The translations under genes were made by a program, and so were the position numbers. Of a stretch of DNA of 64,000 bases, positions 54,890-62,725 are shown piece after piece; the stretch's first letter is position 1, and each line of letters starts with the position of its first letter. The notes beneath the pieces were generated by a model. The model was given only the letters and a program-made list of their open reading frames with translations. It had not been told where the DNA came from and searched no databases. This DNA is from an uncultured Christensenella sp. GTDB lineage: Bacteria; Bacillota; Clostridia; Christensenellales; Borkfalkiaceae. Where the stretch lies: the NCBI GenBank assembly GCA_910579585.1, contig CAJTVA010000004.1:4171-68170 (forward strand). Reading direction: 5' to 3'.

Positions 54890-56212
54890 TTAATTTTGCT
54901 GTTTTTTGTGGGCAAGCGAGTGCATTGCGCACTCGATACGCTTTTTCATCATTTCGCAGGTGAGTTTATAGGGTTTATTTACGTCGCCCTCGAAGTGGTA
55001 ATTGTTGGCACTGCAACCGCCGCTGCAAATAAATTTGGCGAAGCAGTCGCCGCACTCCTCACGCGTAAACAGGCACGACGAAGCGAATTTTTCCCTTATA
55101 TCTTTATCGAGTTTTCCCTCGAAGACGTTGCCCATCAAAAAGTCTTTATCGCCCGCGAACTGGTGGCAGGGATAAATATCGCCGTTGGGGGTTACGGAAA
55201 AATACTCGTTACCCGCTCCGCACGCCGAAACGCGCTTTTGCAGGCAAGTTCCTCCCTCTAAGTCGATATTGAAATGGAAGAAATTGAACCCCTCGCCCTT
55301 GTCGTGCTTTTCAAGGTATTTATCGCACAGATTTTCGTACTCGTTTAAAACGGCGGGAATATGCTCGGCTTTTATGGCGAGGTCGTCGATGTCGGTTACG
55401 ACGGGCTCCATAGAAATACTGTCGAAGCCGTTCTCCGCAAGGAATATAACGTCCTTTGAAAAGTCGAGGTTTTTAGCCGTGAACGTACCGCGGACGTAAT
55501 AGTTTTTGTCGCCGCGCGAACGCACGAATTTTTTTACGTTGTCGATTACGAAGTCGAAACTGCCTTTGCCGTTTTTGGTCTTTCGGATAGCATCGTGGAC
55601 TTCCTTTCTGCCGTCGAGAGAGAGAACGACGTTTTCCATTTCGCGGTTGAAAAAGTCGATTGCGTCGTCGTCGAGAAGAAGCGCGTTTGTGGTAGTGGTG
55701 AAAAGAAACTTTTTGCCCGCTTTATCGCCCTTTTCGCGGGCATATGCGACGACTTTTTTAATCGTTTCAAGACACATTAAAGGCTCGCCACCGAAAAAAT
55801 CGACTTCGAGAATCTTTCTTTGACCGCTGTTTTCGATAAGGAAATCTATGGCTTTTTTTGCGGTTTCCTCGCTCATAAATTCGCGGACGGAGTGATATGC
55901 GCCCTCGTCGGCGAAGCAATAGCGACACCTTAAATTACAGTCGTGGCAGATATGCAGGCACAGTGCCTTCACCTCGGTCGATTTTAAGGGATAAGTTTTG
56001 ATTTCATCGCGCAAAAAAAGCCCCTGCTCTTTCAAAGAAGCAAGGTCGCTTTCTATTTCGGTAATTTTTTCTGCGGAAAGCACGGGGGGGCGGACTGAGT
56101 TTTCATACTTAGCTTTAACGTATGCGGCGGTATCGGCGTCGCACTCGTGCAGGCTACCGCTTCCGCTGTCGTACAGATAGTGCTTGTCCTTGTAATTAAA
56201 AATGTGTACCAT
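54890..56212 (-). CDS. scfB: SCIFF peptide maturase (radical SAM, SPASM)
   Basis: Radical SAM enzyme of 440 residues that forms thioether cross-links in the SCIFF peptide. The SAM cluster motif HICHDCNLRCRYCFADEG (Cx3Cx2C) lies near residue 100, preceded by an N-terminal RRE-like domain (VHIFNYKDKHYLYDSGSGSLHECD). The C-terminal SPASM region holds the auxiliary-cluster cysteines: SACGAGNEYFSVTPNGDIYPC, then CLFTREECGDCFAKFICSGGC. The start is ATG 56212; no Shine-Dalgarno is visible and a terminator-like hairpin stands 14 bp upstream, so expression is probably kept below that of the peptide. Confidence 0.95.
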   Translation of the reverse strand: MVHIFNYKDKHYLYDSGSGSLHECDADTAAYVKAKYENSVRPPVLSAEKITEIESDLASLKEQGLFLRDEIKTYPLKSTEVKALCLHICHDCNLRCRYCFADEGAYHSVREFMSEETAKKAIDFLIENSGQRKILEVDFFGGEPLMCLETIKKVVAYAREKGDKAGKKFLFTTTTNALLLDDDAIDFFNREMENVVLSLDGRKEVHDAIRKTKNGKGSFDFVIDNVKKFVRSRGDKNYYVRGTFTAKNLDFSKDVIFLAENGFDSISMEPVVTDIDDLAIKAEHIPAVLNEYENLCDKYLEKHDKGEGFNFFHFNIDLEGGTCLQKRVSACGAGNEYFSVTPNGDIYPCHQFAGDKDFLMGNVFEGKLDKDIREKFASSCLFTREECGDCFAKFICSGGCSANNYHFEGDVNKPYKLTCEMMKKRIECAMHSLAHKKQQN

Positions 56213-56226
56213 ATACAAGATTAAAA

Positions 56227-56248
56227 GGAGCAGAGAATTTTCTGCTCC
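56227..56248 (-). terminator. Attenuator hairpin between SCIFF peptide and maturase
   Basis: Perfect arms GGAGCAGA (56227-56234) and TCTGCTCC (56241-56248), 6-nt loop, followed by TTTT on the minus strand. It stands between scfA stop and scfB start. Confidence 0.75.
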
Positions 56249-56264
56249 CGACCTTTTGTTTATA

Positions 56265-56420
56265 TTAGTTGTTTTTTTCGGGGTTCTGTTCTCTCGTTAC
56301 CCTTTCGCAGCTTTGATTGCCGACGGTGCAACTCGTTTTGCAAGCGGACTGGCAGGTGCTTCTGCATTCGCCGCAACCCGTAACCTTCTTTTCTGCGGGC
56401 TTCGCTATAGTTTTAATCAT
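56265..56420 (-). CDS. scfA: SCIFF ribosomal peptide precursor (six cysteines in about 45 residues)
   Basis: Fifty-one residues, too short for ordinary gene calling. It begins MIKTIAKPAEKKV and carries six cysteines at 16, 19, 23, 27, 31 and 38, in the near-invariant core CGECRSTC, QSACKTSC, TVGNQSC. This is the SCIFF family, a ribosomally made peptide found across Clostridia and modified by the adjacent radical SAM maturase to thioether links. GGAGAG lies 7 bases before ATG 56420. The function of the mature peptide is unknown. It lies 52 bp upstream of scfB. Confidence 0.95.
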   Translation of the reverse strand: MIKTIAKPAEKKVTGCGECRSTCQSACKTSCTVGNQSCERVTREQNPEKNN

Positions 56421-56484
56421 TTGAGAACTCTCCTTATATCTTTTTTATAAATTATAAGATACGTAGAGCAAAAAAGCAAGCAAT

Positions 56485-56853
56485 TTAAGCGGTTTTTTTG
56501 ATATTGACGGCGATTACGCCCGAAATCGCGCCCGCGGCGGCACCGACGAAAAGTTCGACGATAAAAAGCCAGCTTAACGAAAACGACATTGAAATCAAGC
56601 TGAATATCAAAAACGTGACTACAACGGACGCTACTCCGTGAATAACGCCTTTTAAAAGACCCTTTTCGCCGCGAATAAAAATGAGCCCGCCCGCCGCGAT
56701 TGAAATAATTTTAAAGACCTGATTGACAGGTTTAACGACTTCGAGCGGCAACGAGAAAAGCTGAATTATAACGGTAAAAATCAGCACGAAAACCAATGAA
56801 AAAAGTACGGCGGCGAACACCGCTTTCAAGACCTGTAAAACGTTAGTGCGCAT
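56485..56853 (-). CDS. TIGR04086 family membrane protein
   Basis: 122 residues, four membrane helices (VFAAVLFSLVFVLIFTVII; IISIAAGGLIFI; VASVVVTFLIFSLI; LFVGAAAGAISGVIAV). The gene typically sits beside the SCIFF pair in Clostridia, as it does here, but its role is unknown. Its ribosome site GGAGG is in the 3' arm of a hairpin and a T-run fills the space to ATG 56853, so both transcription and translation may be controlled there. Confidence 0.85.
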   Translation of the reverse strand: MRTNVLQVLKAVFAAVLFSLVFVLIFTVIIQLFSLPLEVVKPVNQVFKIISIAAGGLIFIRGEKGLLKGVIHGVASVVVTFLIFSLISMSFSLSWLFIVELFVGAAAGAISGVIAVNIKKTA

Positions 56854-56858
56854 AAAAA

Positions 56859-56886
56859 AACCTCCGCTATAATCTATGCGGAGGTT
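56859..56886 (-). terminator. Hairpin that doubles as terminator and ribosome-site mask
   Basis: 9-bp arms AACCTCCGC (56859-56867) and GCGGAGGTT (56878-56886), 10-nt loop. In the minus-strand RNA the 3' arm is GCGGAGGTT, followed by five more T before the ATG at 56853. The arm contains the only Shine-Dalgarno of that gene. Confidence 0.75.
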
Positions 56887-56893
56887 ATAATAA

Positions 56894-57433
56894 TTAGAAT
56901 TTGATTTGCTTTTCTTCGTCCTGCTTTTTGCCGTTTTTCTTGGGTTTAGCCGCTTCCGACGTTTCCTCTGCGGGCTCCGCGGGAGCTTCTGCGGGAACTT
57001 CTACGGGGGCAGGCGCGTCTACGGGCGCGATAACAGCCGTTTCGGTTGCAGGGGTTTCAGCGGAAGCTTCGGCAGGCGCTTCGGTTGCGGGTTCGGCCTT
57101 TACATCCTCTTTCTTTTCAACTACGGCGTCGGTCTGGTAGATAGCTTGTCTGTCGAATTTGAGATAGCTTTTGCCCGAAGCTTCGGTGCCCGTTTCAAGA
57201 ACGAAAGTATTTTCTTCGTTGTCTACTTCGACGACTATGCCGCAGATGCCGCCGATTGTCTTGACCTTATTGCCGGGCTTAACCGCGTTGATTAAGTCCT
57301 GCGCGTCCTGCTCCTGCTTTTTGCGCTTTTTGTTGGTTAAAAAATAGAAAACAACGATAAGGGCGATTATAACGACCATTACCGCAAGAAGGATATACTG
57401 ACTGTAATCGTCTGCAAGTAAAGTACTTAACAT
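56894..57433 (-). CDS. yajC: Preprotein translocase subunit YajC, with long Ala/Pro tail
   Basis: Small Sec accessory protein: one membrane helix at about 12-32 (YILLAVMVVIIALIVVFYFL), then the YajC domain (NKKRKKQEQDAQDLINAVKPGNKVKTIGGICG). The family usually ends near residue 100; here a tail of about 75 residues rich in Ala, Pro, Glu and Thr (APAEASAETPATET, AEAPAEPAEETSEA) ends in lysines. Low-complexity tails of this kind occur in several clostridial YajC proteins. GGAG precedes ATG 57433. Confidence 0.92.
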   Translation of the reverse strand: MLSTLLADDYSQYILLAVMVVIIALIVVFYFLTNKKRKKQEQDAQDLINAVKPGNKVKTIGGICGIVVEVDNEENTFVLETGTEASGKSYLKFDRQAIYQTDAVVEKKEDVKAEPATEAPAEASAETPATETAVIAPVDAPAPVEVPAEAPAEPAEETSEAAKPKKNGKKQDEEKQIKF

Positions 57434-57461
57434 AATTTCTCCAAAATTTTAATTTATCTTA

Positions 57462-57489
57462 ATATAATATTTTTTATCGGTATTTGCAA
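57462..57489 (-). promoter_or_regulatory. Promoter of the yajC/SCIFF cluster
   Basis: TTGCAA (57489-57484), 16 bp, TATATT (57467-57462) on the minus strand, followed by GGAG before yajC. Confidence 0.5.
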
Positions 57490-57545
57490 GCATTTTTAAA
57501 CTTATTTATTTTTTTTGTCCGAAATTTCACCGAAAGACACCATTG

Positions 57546-58664
57546 TTATTCACAATTTCCGTATTCGGAATAGAATTTTTCGGCAAAATCGGTTAGGCTG
57601 TCGGCAAAAATCGCTTCGCGCATATCCGACATCAGCTTGTGCAAAAAGGTTATATTGTGCAGACTTAAAAGCATAGACGCAAGCATTTCGTTGACGTTGA
57701 TAAGGTGCCGTAAGTAAGCTTTGGTGTAATTCTTGCAACAATAGCAATTGCAGTTTTTATCGAGCGAAGTGAAGTCCTCGGCGTAGACCGCGTTTCTTAC
57801 CACCGCTTTGCCGCCCGACGTGAAAGCCGTGCCGTTGCGTGCTATACGCGTTGCGAGCACGCAGTCGAACATATCTATTCCGCGTTTTACTCCCTCGATA
57901 AGGCAGTCGGGACTGCCTACCCCCATTAAGTAGCGCGGAACGGCTTCGGGGAGCTCGGGTCGGATAAGCTCTAAAATTTCGTACATACGGCTTTTTGGTT
58001 CGCCGACGGACAGACCGCCTATCGCTATACCCTCGGTTGCATGCGGCTTGGCGCGGCGCAGGCTTTCAAGGCGCAAATCGTCGTACATATTGCCTTGAAC
58101 TATGGGAAAAAGCGCCTGGTCGTCGCGGGTTTTTGCCGCAAGGCATCTTTCCAGCCAACGTGAGGTCAGCTCCATTGCCCGCTCAGCCTGTGCGTGAGTG
58201 TAGCCGTATTCGCTACACTGGTCAAGTTGCATTATTACGTCGGCGCCGAGGTTTTCTTCAATCGACATAACTTTTTCGGGCGTGAATAGGTGCTTAGAGC
58301 CGTCAATATGCGAATTGAAATAAACTCCCTCGTCCTTTATCTTGTTGAGTTTGGTAAGCGAAAATACCTGAAACCCGCCGCTGTCCGTTAATATGGGCTT
58401 GTCCCAATTCATAAATTTATGAAGCCCGCCCGCTTTTTTGACGAGTTCGTCGCCCGGGCGCAGATATAAATGGTATGTGTTTGAAAGGATAATCTGCGAG
58501 CCGGCTTCTTTCAAGTCGTGCGGGTACACGCCCTTTACGGTAGCCTGTGTGCCGACGGGCATATAAACGGGAGTTTTTATATCACCGTGTGGGGTATGGA
58601 ACACCCCCGCCCTTGCGCCGGTATGTTTATCGATATGTTGTAATTCAAAGCTGAAATGTTTCAT
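57546..58664 (-). CDS. tgt: tRNA-guanine transglycosylase
   Basis: Exchanges guanine for a queuosine precursor at wobble position 34 of GUN-anticodon tRNAs. The 372 residues show ILTDSGGFQVFSLTKL near residue 93 (active-site Asp and Gly), the nucleophile region GGLSVGEPKSRMYE / FDCVLATRIARNGTAFT, and the zinc site CNCYCCKNYTKAYLRHL. There is no convincing Shine-Dalgarno. It follows queA, separated by a 162-bp insert with a structured sequence. Confidence 0.97.
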   Translation of the reverse strand: MKHFSFELQHIDKHTGARAGVFHTPHGDIKTPVYMPVGTQATVKGVYPHDLKEAGSQIILSNTYHLYLRPGDELVKKAGGLHKFMNWDKPILTDSGGFQVFSLTKLNKIKDEGVYFNSHIDGSKHLFTPEKVMSIEENLGADVIMQLDQCSEYGYTHAQAERAMELTSRWLERCLAAKTRDDQALFPIVQGNMYDDLRLESLRRAKPHATEGIAIGGLSVGEPKSRMYEILELIRPELPEAVPRYLMGVGSPDCLIEGVKRGIDMFDCVLATRIARNGTAFTSGGKAVVRNAVYAEDFTSLDKNCNCYCCKNYTKAYLRHLINVNEMLASMLLSLHNITFLHKLMSDMREAIFADSLTDFAEKFYSEYGNCE

Positions 58665-58680
58665 TTTTTCTAAACTTAAT

Positions 58681-58818
58681 ATATAAAAGTGCGTCCCGCA
58701 TTCGCACGGGAGACAGGATTGCTTGGCTTAGAGCCGAGAAAGACAAGGCGCGCGAGGAAAACCCGAAAGAGTTTACTTAGCGTAAATGACTGAGGGCTGC
58801 CGCAACGCAACGCCGTAT
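58681..58818. repeat. Structured non-coding insert between queA and tgt (candidate repeat element)
   Basis: About 140 bp with no coding sign, inside an otherwise tightly packed operon. It has several small dyads: CTTGGCT with AGCCGAG (one wobble), TTTAC with GTAAA around a 5-base loop, and a CCCG/CGGG pair near the 58690 end. It is GC-richer than usual spacers here. No second copy was seen in this window. It may be a dispersed intergenic repeat or an RNA element. Confidence 0.4.
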
Positions 58819-58826
58819 TTCGACGG

Positions 58827-59852
58827 TTATAAGACCATCATCGCGTCCCCGAAACTGAAAAAGCGATACTTTTCTTCTACGGCGGTTTTGTAGAGGTTAA
58901 GAACTTCTTCCCTGCCCGTTAAAGCGGCGACAAGCATTATAAGCGTGCTTTCGGGTAAATGAAAGTTGGTTATAAGCGCATCTACGCACTTGAACTTATA
59001 TGGCGGATAAATAAATATCTGCGTGTTGCCTTTTCGGGGGGTAACCGAGCCGTCGGCTGAGGCTACGCTTTCAAGGGTTCTTACCGAGGTCGTGCCGACG
59101 GCGATAACTCTTCTGCCCTCTTTTTTTGCGGCGGTGATTATCTTTGCCGCCTCTTCGCCGACCTCGTAATACTCCGAGTGCATTTTGTGGTCGGTGATTA
59201 TATCTTCTTTAACAGGGCGGAAAGTGCCTAAGCCGACGTGCAAAAGGACTTCGGCAACCTGAACGCCCTTGTCCTTGATTTTTTCGAGTAGTTCGGGTGT
59301 GAAATGCAAGCCGGCAGTTGGCGCCGCCGCCGAGCCGTCAATTTTAGCGTAAACGGTCTGATAGCGGCTCTTGTCCTGCAACTTCGCCTTTATATAGGGC
59401 GGCAGGGGCATAGAGCCGAGCCGTTCGAGAATTTCTTCGAAAACCCCGTCGTAACTGAACGATACGATTCTTTCACCGCTGTCGGTTATGCCTTTGACGG
59501 TGAGTGAAAGCTCTTCCGAAACGGTAAGCTTTTTTCCTACGGTGCACTTTCTGCCCGGCTTTACAAGGACTTCCCAATCGTTTATATCCAGTCGTCTTAG
59601 AAGCAATACTTCCACCGCACCGCCGTTTTCGGTCTTTGCAAAAAGTCGGGCGGGCAACACCTTGGTATTATTGATAACAAGCACATCGCCTGCGTGAAGA
59701 TAATCAATTATATCCCTGAAGACTTCGTGTTTCACCTCGCCCGTCGCTCTGTTATAGGTTAAAAGCCGCGAACTGTCGCGCGGGGTTGCGGGTGTCTGGG
59801 CAATGAGCTCTTCCGGCAGGTCGTAATAAAAATCGCTTTTCTTGTACTGCAT
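58827..59852 (-). CDS. queA: S-adenosylmethionine:tRNA ribosyltransferase-isomerase
   Basis: Makes epoxyqueuosine on tRNA from SAM after Tgt has inserted preQ1. 341 residues, normal length; LPEELIAQTPATPRDSSRLL, GDVLVINNTKVLPARL, PTAGLHFTPELL and the VGLGTFRPV stretch are the family motifs. It starts 2 bp after the ruvB stop, in the same transcript as ruvCAB and tgt. Confidence 0.97.
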   Translation of the reverse strand: MQYKKSDFYYDLPEELIAQTPATPRDSSRLLTYNRATGEVKHEVFRDIIDYLHAGDVLVINNTKVLPARLFAKTENGGAVEVLLLRRLDINDWEVLVKPGRKCTVGKKLTVSEELSLTVKGITDSGERIVSFSYDGVFEEILERLGSMPLPPYIKAKLQDKSRYQTVYAKIDGSAAAPTAGLHFTPELLEKIKDKGVQVAEVLLHVGLGTFRPVKEDIITDHKMHSEYYEVGEEAAKIITAAKKEGRRVIAVGTTSVRTLESVASADGSVTPRKGNTQIFIYPPYKFKCVDALITNFHLPESTLIMLVAALTGREEVLNLYKTAVEEKYRFFSFGDAMMVL

Positions 59853-59854
59853 AG

Positions 59855-60922
59855 TCAGTCGTCGTTTTTGTCAAACAGTGAAATCTGTTCGCGCTGTCTT
59901 TCGTTGGGGGCATAGCCCAAATGCTCGTAGCCGCCGCGGAGTATCATTCTGCCGCGCGGCGTTCTTGCGATAAAACCGAGTTGTAAAAGGTAAGGCTCGT
60001 AAACGTCCTCTATGGTGCCTGCGTCCTCGTTAATGGTCGCGGCAAGGGTTTCGAGCCCGACGGGTCTGCCGTCGAATTTTTCTATCATTGCCCTAAGAAG
60101 CGCCCTGTCCACTTCGTCAAGCCCCAAATCGTCCACTTCCATTTTCGAAAGAGCGAACTTTGCGTCAGCAAGAGTTACGGCGGGGTTGCCTTTTATTGTC
60201 GAAAAATCACGAACGCGTTTTAAAAGACGGTTGGCGATTCTAGGGGTGCCGCGTGAGCGTTTGGATATTTCTTTCGCGGCGGCGTCCTCTATTTCAATTC
60301 CTAGGGTGCGGGCACTGCGCAGAACTATTTCTTTCAGCTCGTCGGGCGTGTACATTTCCAAGCGGCAGATTATGCCGAACCTGTCGCGCAAGGGGTTTGC
60401 TATCATTCCCGCGCGGGTGGTTGCGCCGATTAGGGTGAACTTTTTTAACGAAAATCGGATATTCCTTGCGCTGGGCCCCTTGCCGACGATTATGTCGAGG
60501 GCGTAATCTTCCATTGCCGAATACAAAATTTCTTCAACGCTGTGGTTTAAGCGGTGAATTTCGTCGATGAAAAGAACGTCGCCGTCGTTGAGGTTTGTGA
60601 GTATAGCCGCCAAATCGCCGCTACGCTCTATCGCGGGCGCGGAAGTCAGCTTCAACTGCCCGCCCATTTCGCCCGCTATAATGTGCGCAAGCGTAGTTTT
60701 ACCAAGACCCGGTGCGCCGTACAAAAGGACGTGTTCCAAAGCTTCGCCCCTTTGCTTTGCGGCGTTCATATAAACTTTTAAATTTTCCTTGACCTTGCTC
60801 TGTCCGACGTAACCGTCAAGCGTTTTAGGGCGGAGCACGTTTTCTTCGAAATCGTATTCGCCCTTGGTGCTTTGAACCAGTCTGTCTTCCTCGGCAGTGT
60901 ATTCTTCGTCGTCAAAAAACAT
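59855..60922 (-). CDS. ruvB: Holliday junction helicase RuvB
   Basis: AAA+ motor of branch migration, 355 residues. Walker A GAPGLGKTT near residue 69, Walker B LFIDEIHRL, sensor IGATTRAG, arginine finger region RDRFGI and the winged-helix C-terminus ending in GRMILRGGYEHLG are seen. AAGGAAA precedes ATG 60922. It lies 11 bp after ruvA. Confidence 0.98.
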   Translation of the reverse strand: MFFDDEEYTAEEDRLVQSTKGEYDFEENVLRPKTLDGYVGQSKVKENLKVYMNAAKQRGEALEHVLLYGAPGLGKTTLAHIIAGEMGGQLKLTSAPAIERSGDLAAILTNLNDGDVLFIDEIHRLNHSVEEILYSAMEDYALDIIVGKGPSARNIRFSLKKFTLIGATTRAGMIANPLRDRFGIICRLEMYTPDELKEIVLRSARTLGIEIEDAAAKEISKRSRGTPRIANRLLKRVRDFSTIKGNPAVTLADAKFALSKMEVDDLGLDEVDRALLRAMIEKFDGRPVGLETLAATINEDAGTIEDVYEPYLLQLGFIARTPRGRMILRGGYEHLGYAPNERQREQISLFDKNDD

Positions 60923-60933
60923 TTTTTATTTCC

Positions 60934-61527
60934 TTAAATACTTTGTAATGCCAGCCGTATGATTTCTTCGATATCTTTTGCGCCCTTGTCGCGCGCACGG
61001 GCGATTGCTTTTACGCTCTCCGCACGGGTGAAGCCGAGGGTCATCAACGCGACGACTGCGTCTTCGTCACCGCCCGATAAGGTCACGGGAACGGGCTCGC
61101 CCGAAGCAAGCGACGAAGAAACGTTTGCCGTTACCTTTTCGCGAAGCTCTAAGATTATTCTTTCCGCCGTTTTTTTGCCCATACCTTTTGCTGTCGAAAG
61201 GCGCTTAATATCGTTAGTGGCGATTGCGGCGGCAACATCGCCCGCCGTCATTGACGACAGGACGGTTATTCCGAGCTTGGGTCCCACGCCTGAAACGGAA
61301 ACGAGCTTTAAAAACATCTCTTTTTCCTCAACCGAAGAAAAGCCGAAAAGGCTTACCCCGTCCTCGCGTACTTGGAGGTAAGTGAAAACTTCGCCCTCCT
61401 TTTTACCCGCCAAAGCGTTATACGCAGAGCCTGTGACAAGAACTTCGAAGCCAATGCCCGAAGCCGTTTCAATAAGTGCGGTTTCGGGGGTTAACGATAA
61501 AATTTTTCCTTTTACAAAACCTATCAT
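60934..61527 (-). CDS. ruvA: Holliday junction DNA-binding protein RuvA
   Basis: 197 residues. OB domain at the start (MIGFVKGKILSLTPETALIE), two helix-hairpin-helix motifs (LVSVSGVGPKLGITVLSSM and STAKGMGKKTAERIILELREK), and the small C-terminal domain that contacts RuvB (ALMTLGFTRAESVKAIARA). AAGGA precedes ATG 61527; the gap from ruvC is 9 bp. Confidence 0.97.
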   Translation of the reverse strand: MIGFVKGKILSLTPETALIETASGIGFEVLVTGSAYNALAGKKEGEVFTYLQVREDGVSLFGFSSVEEKEMFLKLVSVSGVGPKLGITVLSSMTAGDVAAAIATNDIKRLSTAKGMGKKTAERIILELREKVTANVSSSLASGEPVPVTLSGGDEDAVVALMTLGFTRAESVKAIARARDKGAKDIEEIIRLALQSI

Positions 61528-61536
61528 ATATTTTCC

Positions 61537-62034
61537 TTATTTTATATTGAACAGTCTGCCGAAGCGCGAGGTGTGCGCGTGACACAGTGCGACGGCGAGC
61601 GCGTCCGCCGCGTCGTCGGGGCGGGGAATTCTTTCGAGGTGCAACAGCGAGGTTACGACGTGCATCATCTGCACTTTGTCCGCTTTGCCGTAGCCAGTGA
61701 GCGACTGTTTTATCTGGTTGGGCGTATACTCGTACAGTTTGCCGCAATATTTTATACAGGTCAACAGCATAACCCCCCTTGCGTGGGCTACGGGTATGCC
61801 CGTCGTAATATTTTTGGAGAAAAACAGCTCTTCCACCGCTATTTCGTCGGGTTTGTACTTATTGAGAATTTTGTTTATACCCTCTTCAAGCATAGCAAGG
61901 CGCACGGGAAGGCTCTCGTCCTTGGGCGTTAAAACAACCCCGTAGTCTATGGGAACGGTATTGTCGTTTTTAAGTTTTTCAATTACGCCGTAGCCCATTG
62001 TGGCAAGCCCGGGGTCGAGTCCTAAAATTATCAT
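61537..62034 (-). CDS. ruvC: Holliday junction resolvase RuvC
   Basis: 165 residues, RNase H-like nuclease that cuts the junction. Acidic catalytic residues are in ILGLDPGLATMGYG (Asp7), AVEELFF, and RPDDAADALAVALCHAH. First gene of ruvCAB-queA-tgt. There is no Shine-Dalgarno; a near-consensus promoter has its -10 just 7 bp before ATG 62034, the clearest leaderless case in the window. Confidence 0.97.
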   Translation of the reverse strand: MIILGLDPGLATMGYGVIEKLKNDNTVPIDYGVVLTPKDESLPVRLAMLEEGINKILNKYKPDEIAVEELFFSKNITTGIPVAHARGVMLLTCIKYCGKLYEYTPNQIKQSLTGYGKADKVQMMHVVTSLLHLERIPRPDDAADALAVALCHAHTSRFGRLFNIK

Positions 62035-62041
62035 TATTTTT

Positions 62042-62070
62042 ATTGTAAGTGAATTTATTTAATAAGTCAA
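62042..62070 (-). promoter_or_regulatory. Promoter of ruvCAB-queA-tgt
   Basis: TTGACT (62070-62065), 17 bp, TACAAT (62047-62042) on the minus strand; 7 bp from -10 to the ruvC ATG. Confidence 0.75.
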
Positions 62071-62097
62071 GTATCCTTTCGGCTTATACAATATAAA

Positions 62098-62125
62098 AAC
62101 TCTCCGCCAAAATTCGCGGAGAGTT
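62098..62125 (-). terminator. Terminator of the ferritin gene
   Basis: 10-bp arms AACTCTCCGC (62098-62107) and GCGGAGAGTT (62116-62125), 8-nt loop, then TTT on the minus strand. Confidence 0.85.
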
Positions 62126-62141
62126 CTATATATTATGTTTT

Positions 62142-62660
62142 TTACATTGCAGGCCCAGTGGTAGAAGCTGTATACACTCTTGCCGCAAGTTCCTGATTCA
62201 GTGCGTAAAGTCCTTTCGCGTCGTGAGCGAACATCTTAAACTTTTTGATTAAATCTTCAGCGTTCTTTTCTTCCTCGCCCTGCTCCTTTATGAACCAATC
62301 TAAAAACTGCATTGTTTTGAAGTCTTTGATGGCGAAGGCTTCGGAATAAATATTGTTTATAAGTGAAGTAACGTACTGCTCGTGTTCGTAACCCGCTTCA
62401 AGAGGGTCGGAAATCTTATTGAATGTTTTGTCGGGCTGAGCAATTGCGCCGCTAGTTACGCGCACACCGTTATCAATCAGATATCTTCTCATCATCATTG
62501 CGTGGTCGCGTTCTTCCTGCGCCTGAATTTCGTACCAATGCGCGAAGCCGTCAAGCCCCTCGTCCGCAAAGTAGTTTGCAAAATCGAGATAGAGATAGCC
62601 CGAATAGAATTCTTTGTTTACCTGTTCGTTTATTAAAGTTGCAATTTTTTTATTTAACAT
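62142..62660 (-). CDS. Ferritin
   Basis: Iron-storage protein of 172 residues, FtnA type, assembling into a 24-mer shell in the cytoplasm. Ferroxidase ligands are visible: Glu17 in NKEFYSGYLYLD, the EIQAQEERDHA segment with Glu and His, and Glu/Gln in the later helices (FLDWFIKEQGEEEKNAEDL). GGAGG precedes ATG 62660. A PerR/Fur-like sequence lies in its upstream region. It is a single-gene unit with its own terminator. Confidence 0.94.
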   Translation of the reverse strand: MLNKKIATLINEQVNKEFYSGYLYLDFANYFADEGLDGFAHWYEIQAQEERDHAMMMRRYLIDNGVRVTSGAIAQPDKTFNKISDPLEAGYEHEQYVTSLINNIYSEAFAIKDFKTMQFLDWFIKEQGEEEKNAEDLIKKFKMFAHDAKGLYALNQELAARVYTASTTGPAM

Positions 62661-62685
62661 ATATCCTCCGTAACGTTTTAACGTT

Positions 62686-62700
62686 TTATATTTAAAATAA
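62686..62700 (-). promoter_or_regulatory. Possible PerR/Fur box upstream of ferritin
   Basis: On the minus strand TTATTTTAAATATAA agrees with the PerR consensus TTATAATNATTATAA at 11 of 14 fixed positions. It is AT-rich, so chance is a real alternative. Confidence 0.3.
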
Positions 62701-62725
62701 GAATTAGTGCCCGAATATGCTTGAA

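Noticed and set aside
58681..58826. tRNA or 6S-like RNA between queA and tgt
   Set aside because: No cloverleaf, no TTCGA-type T arm and no long closing stem could be drawn; kept only as a structured insert.
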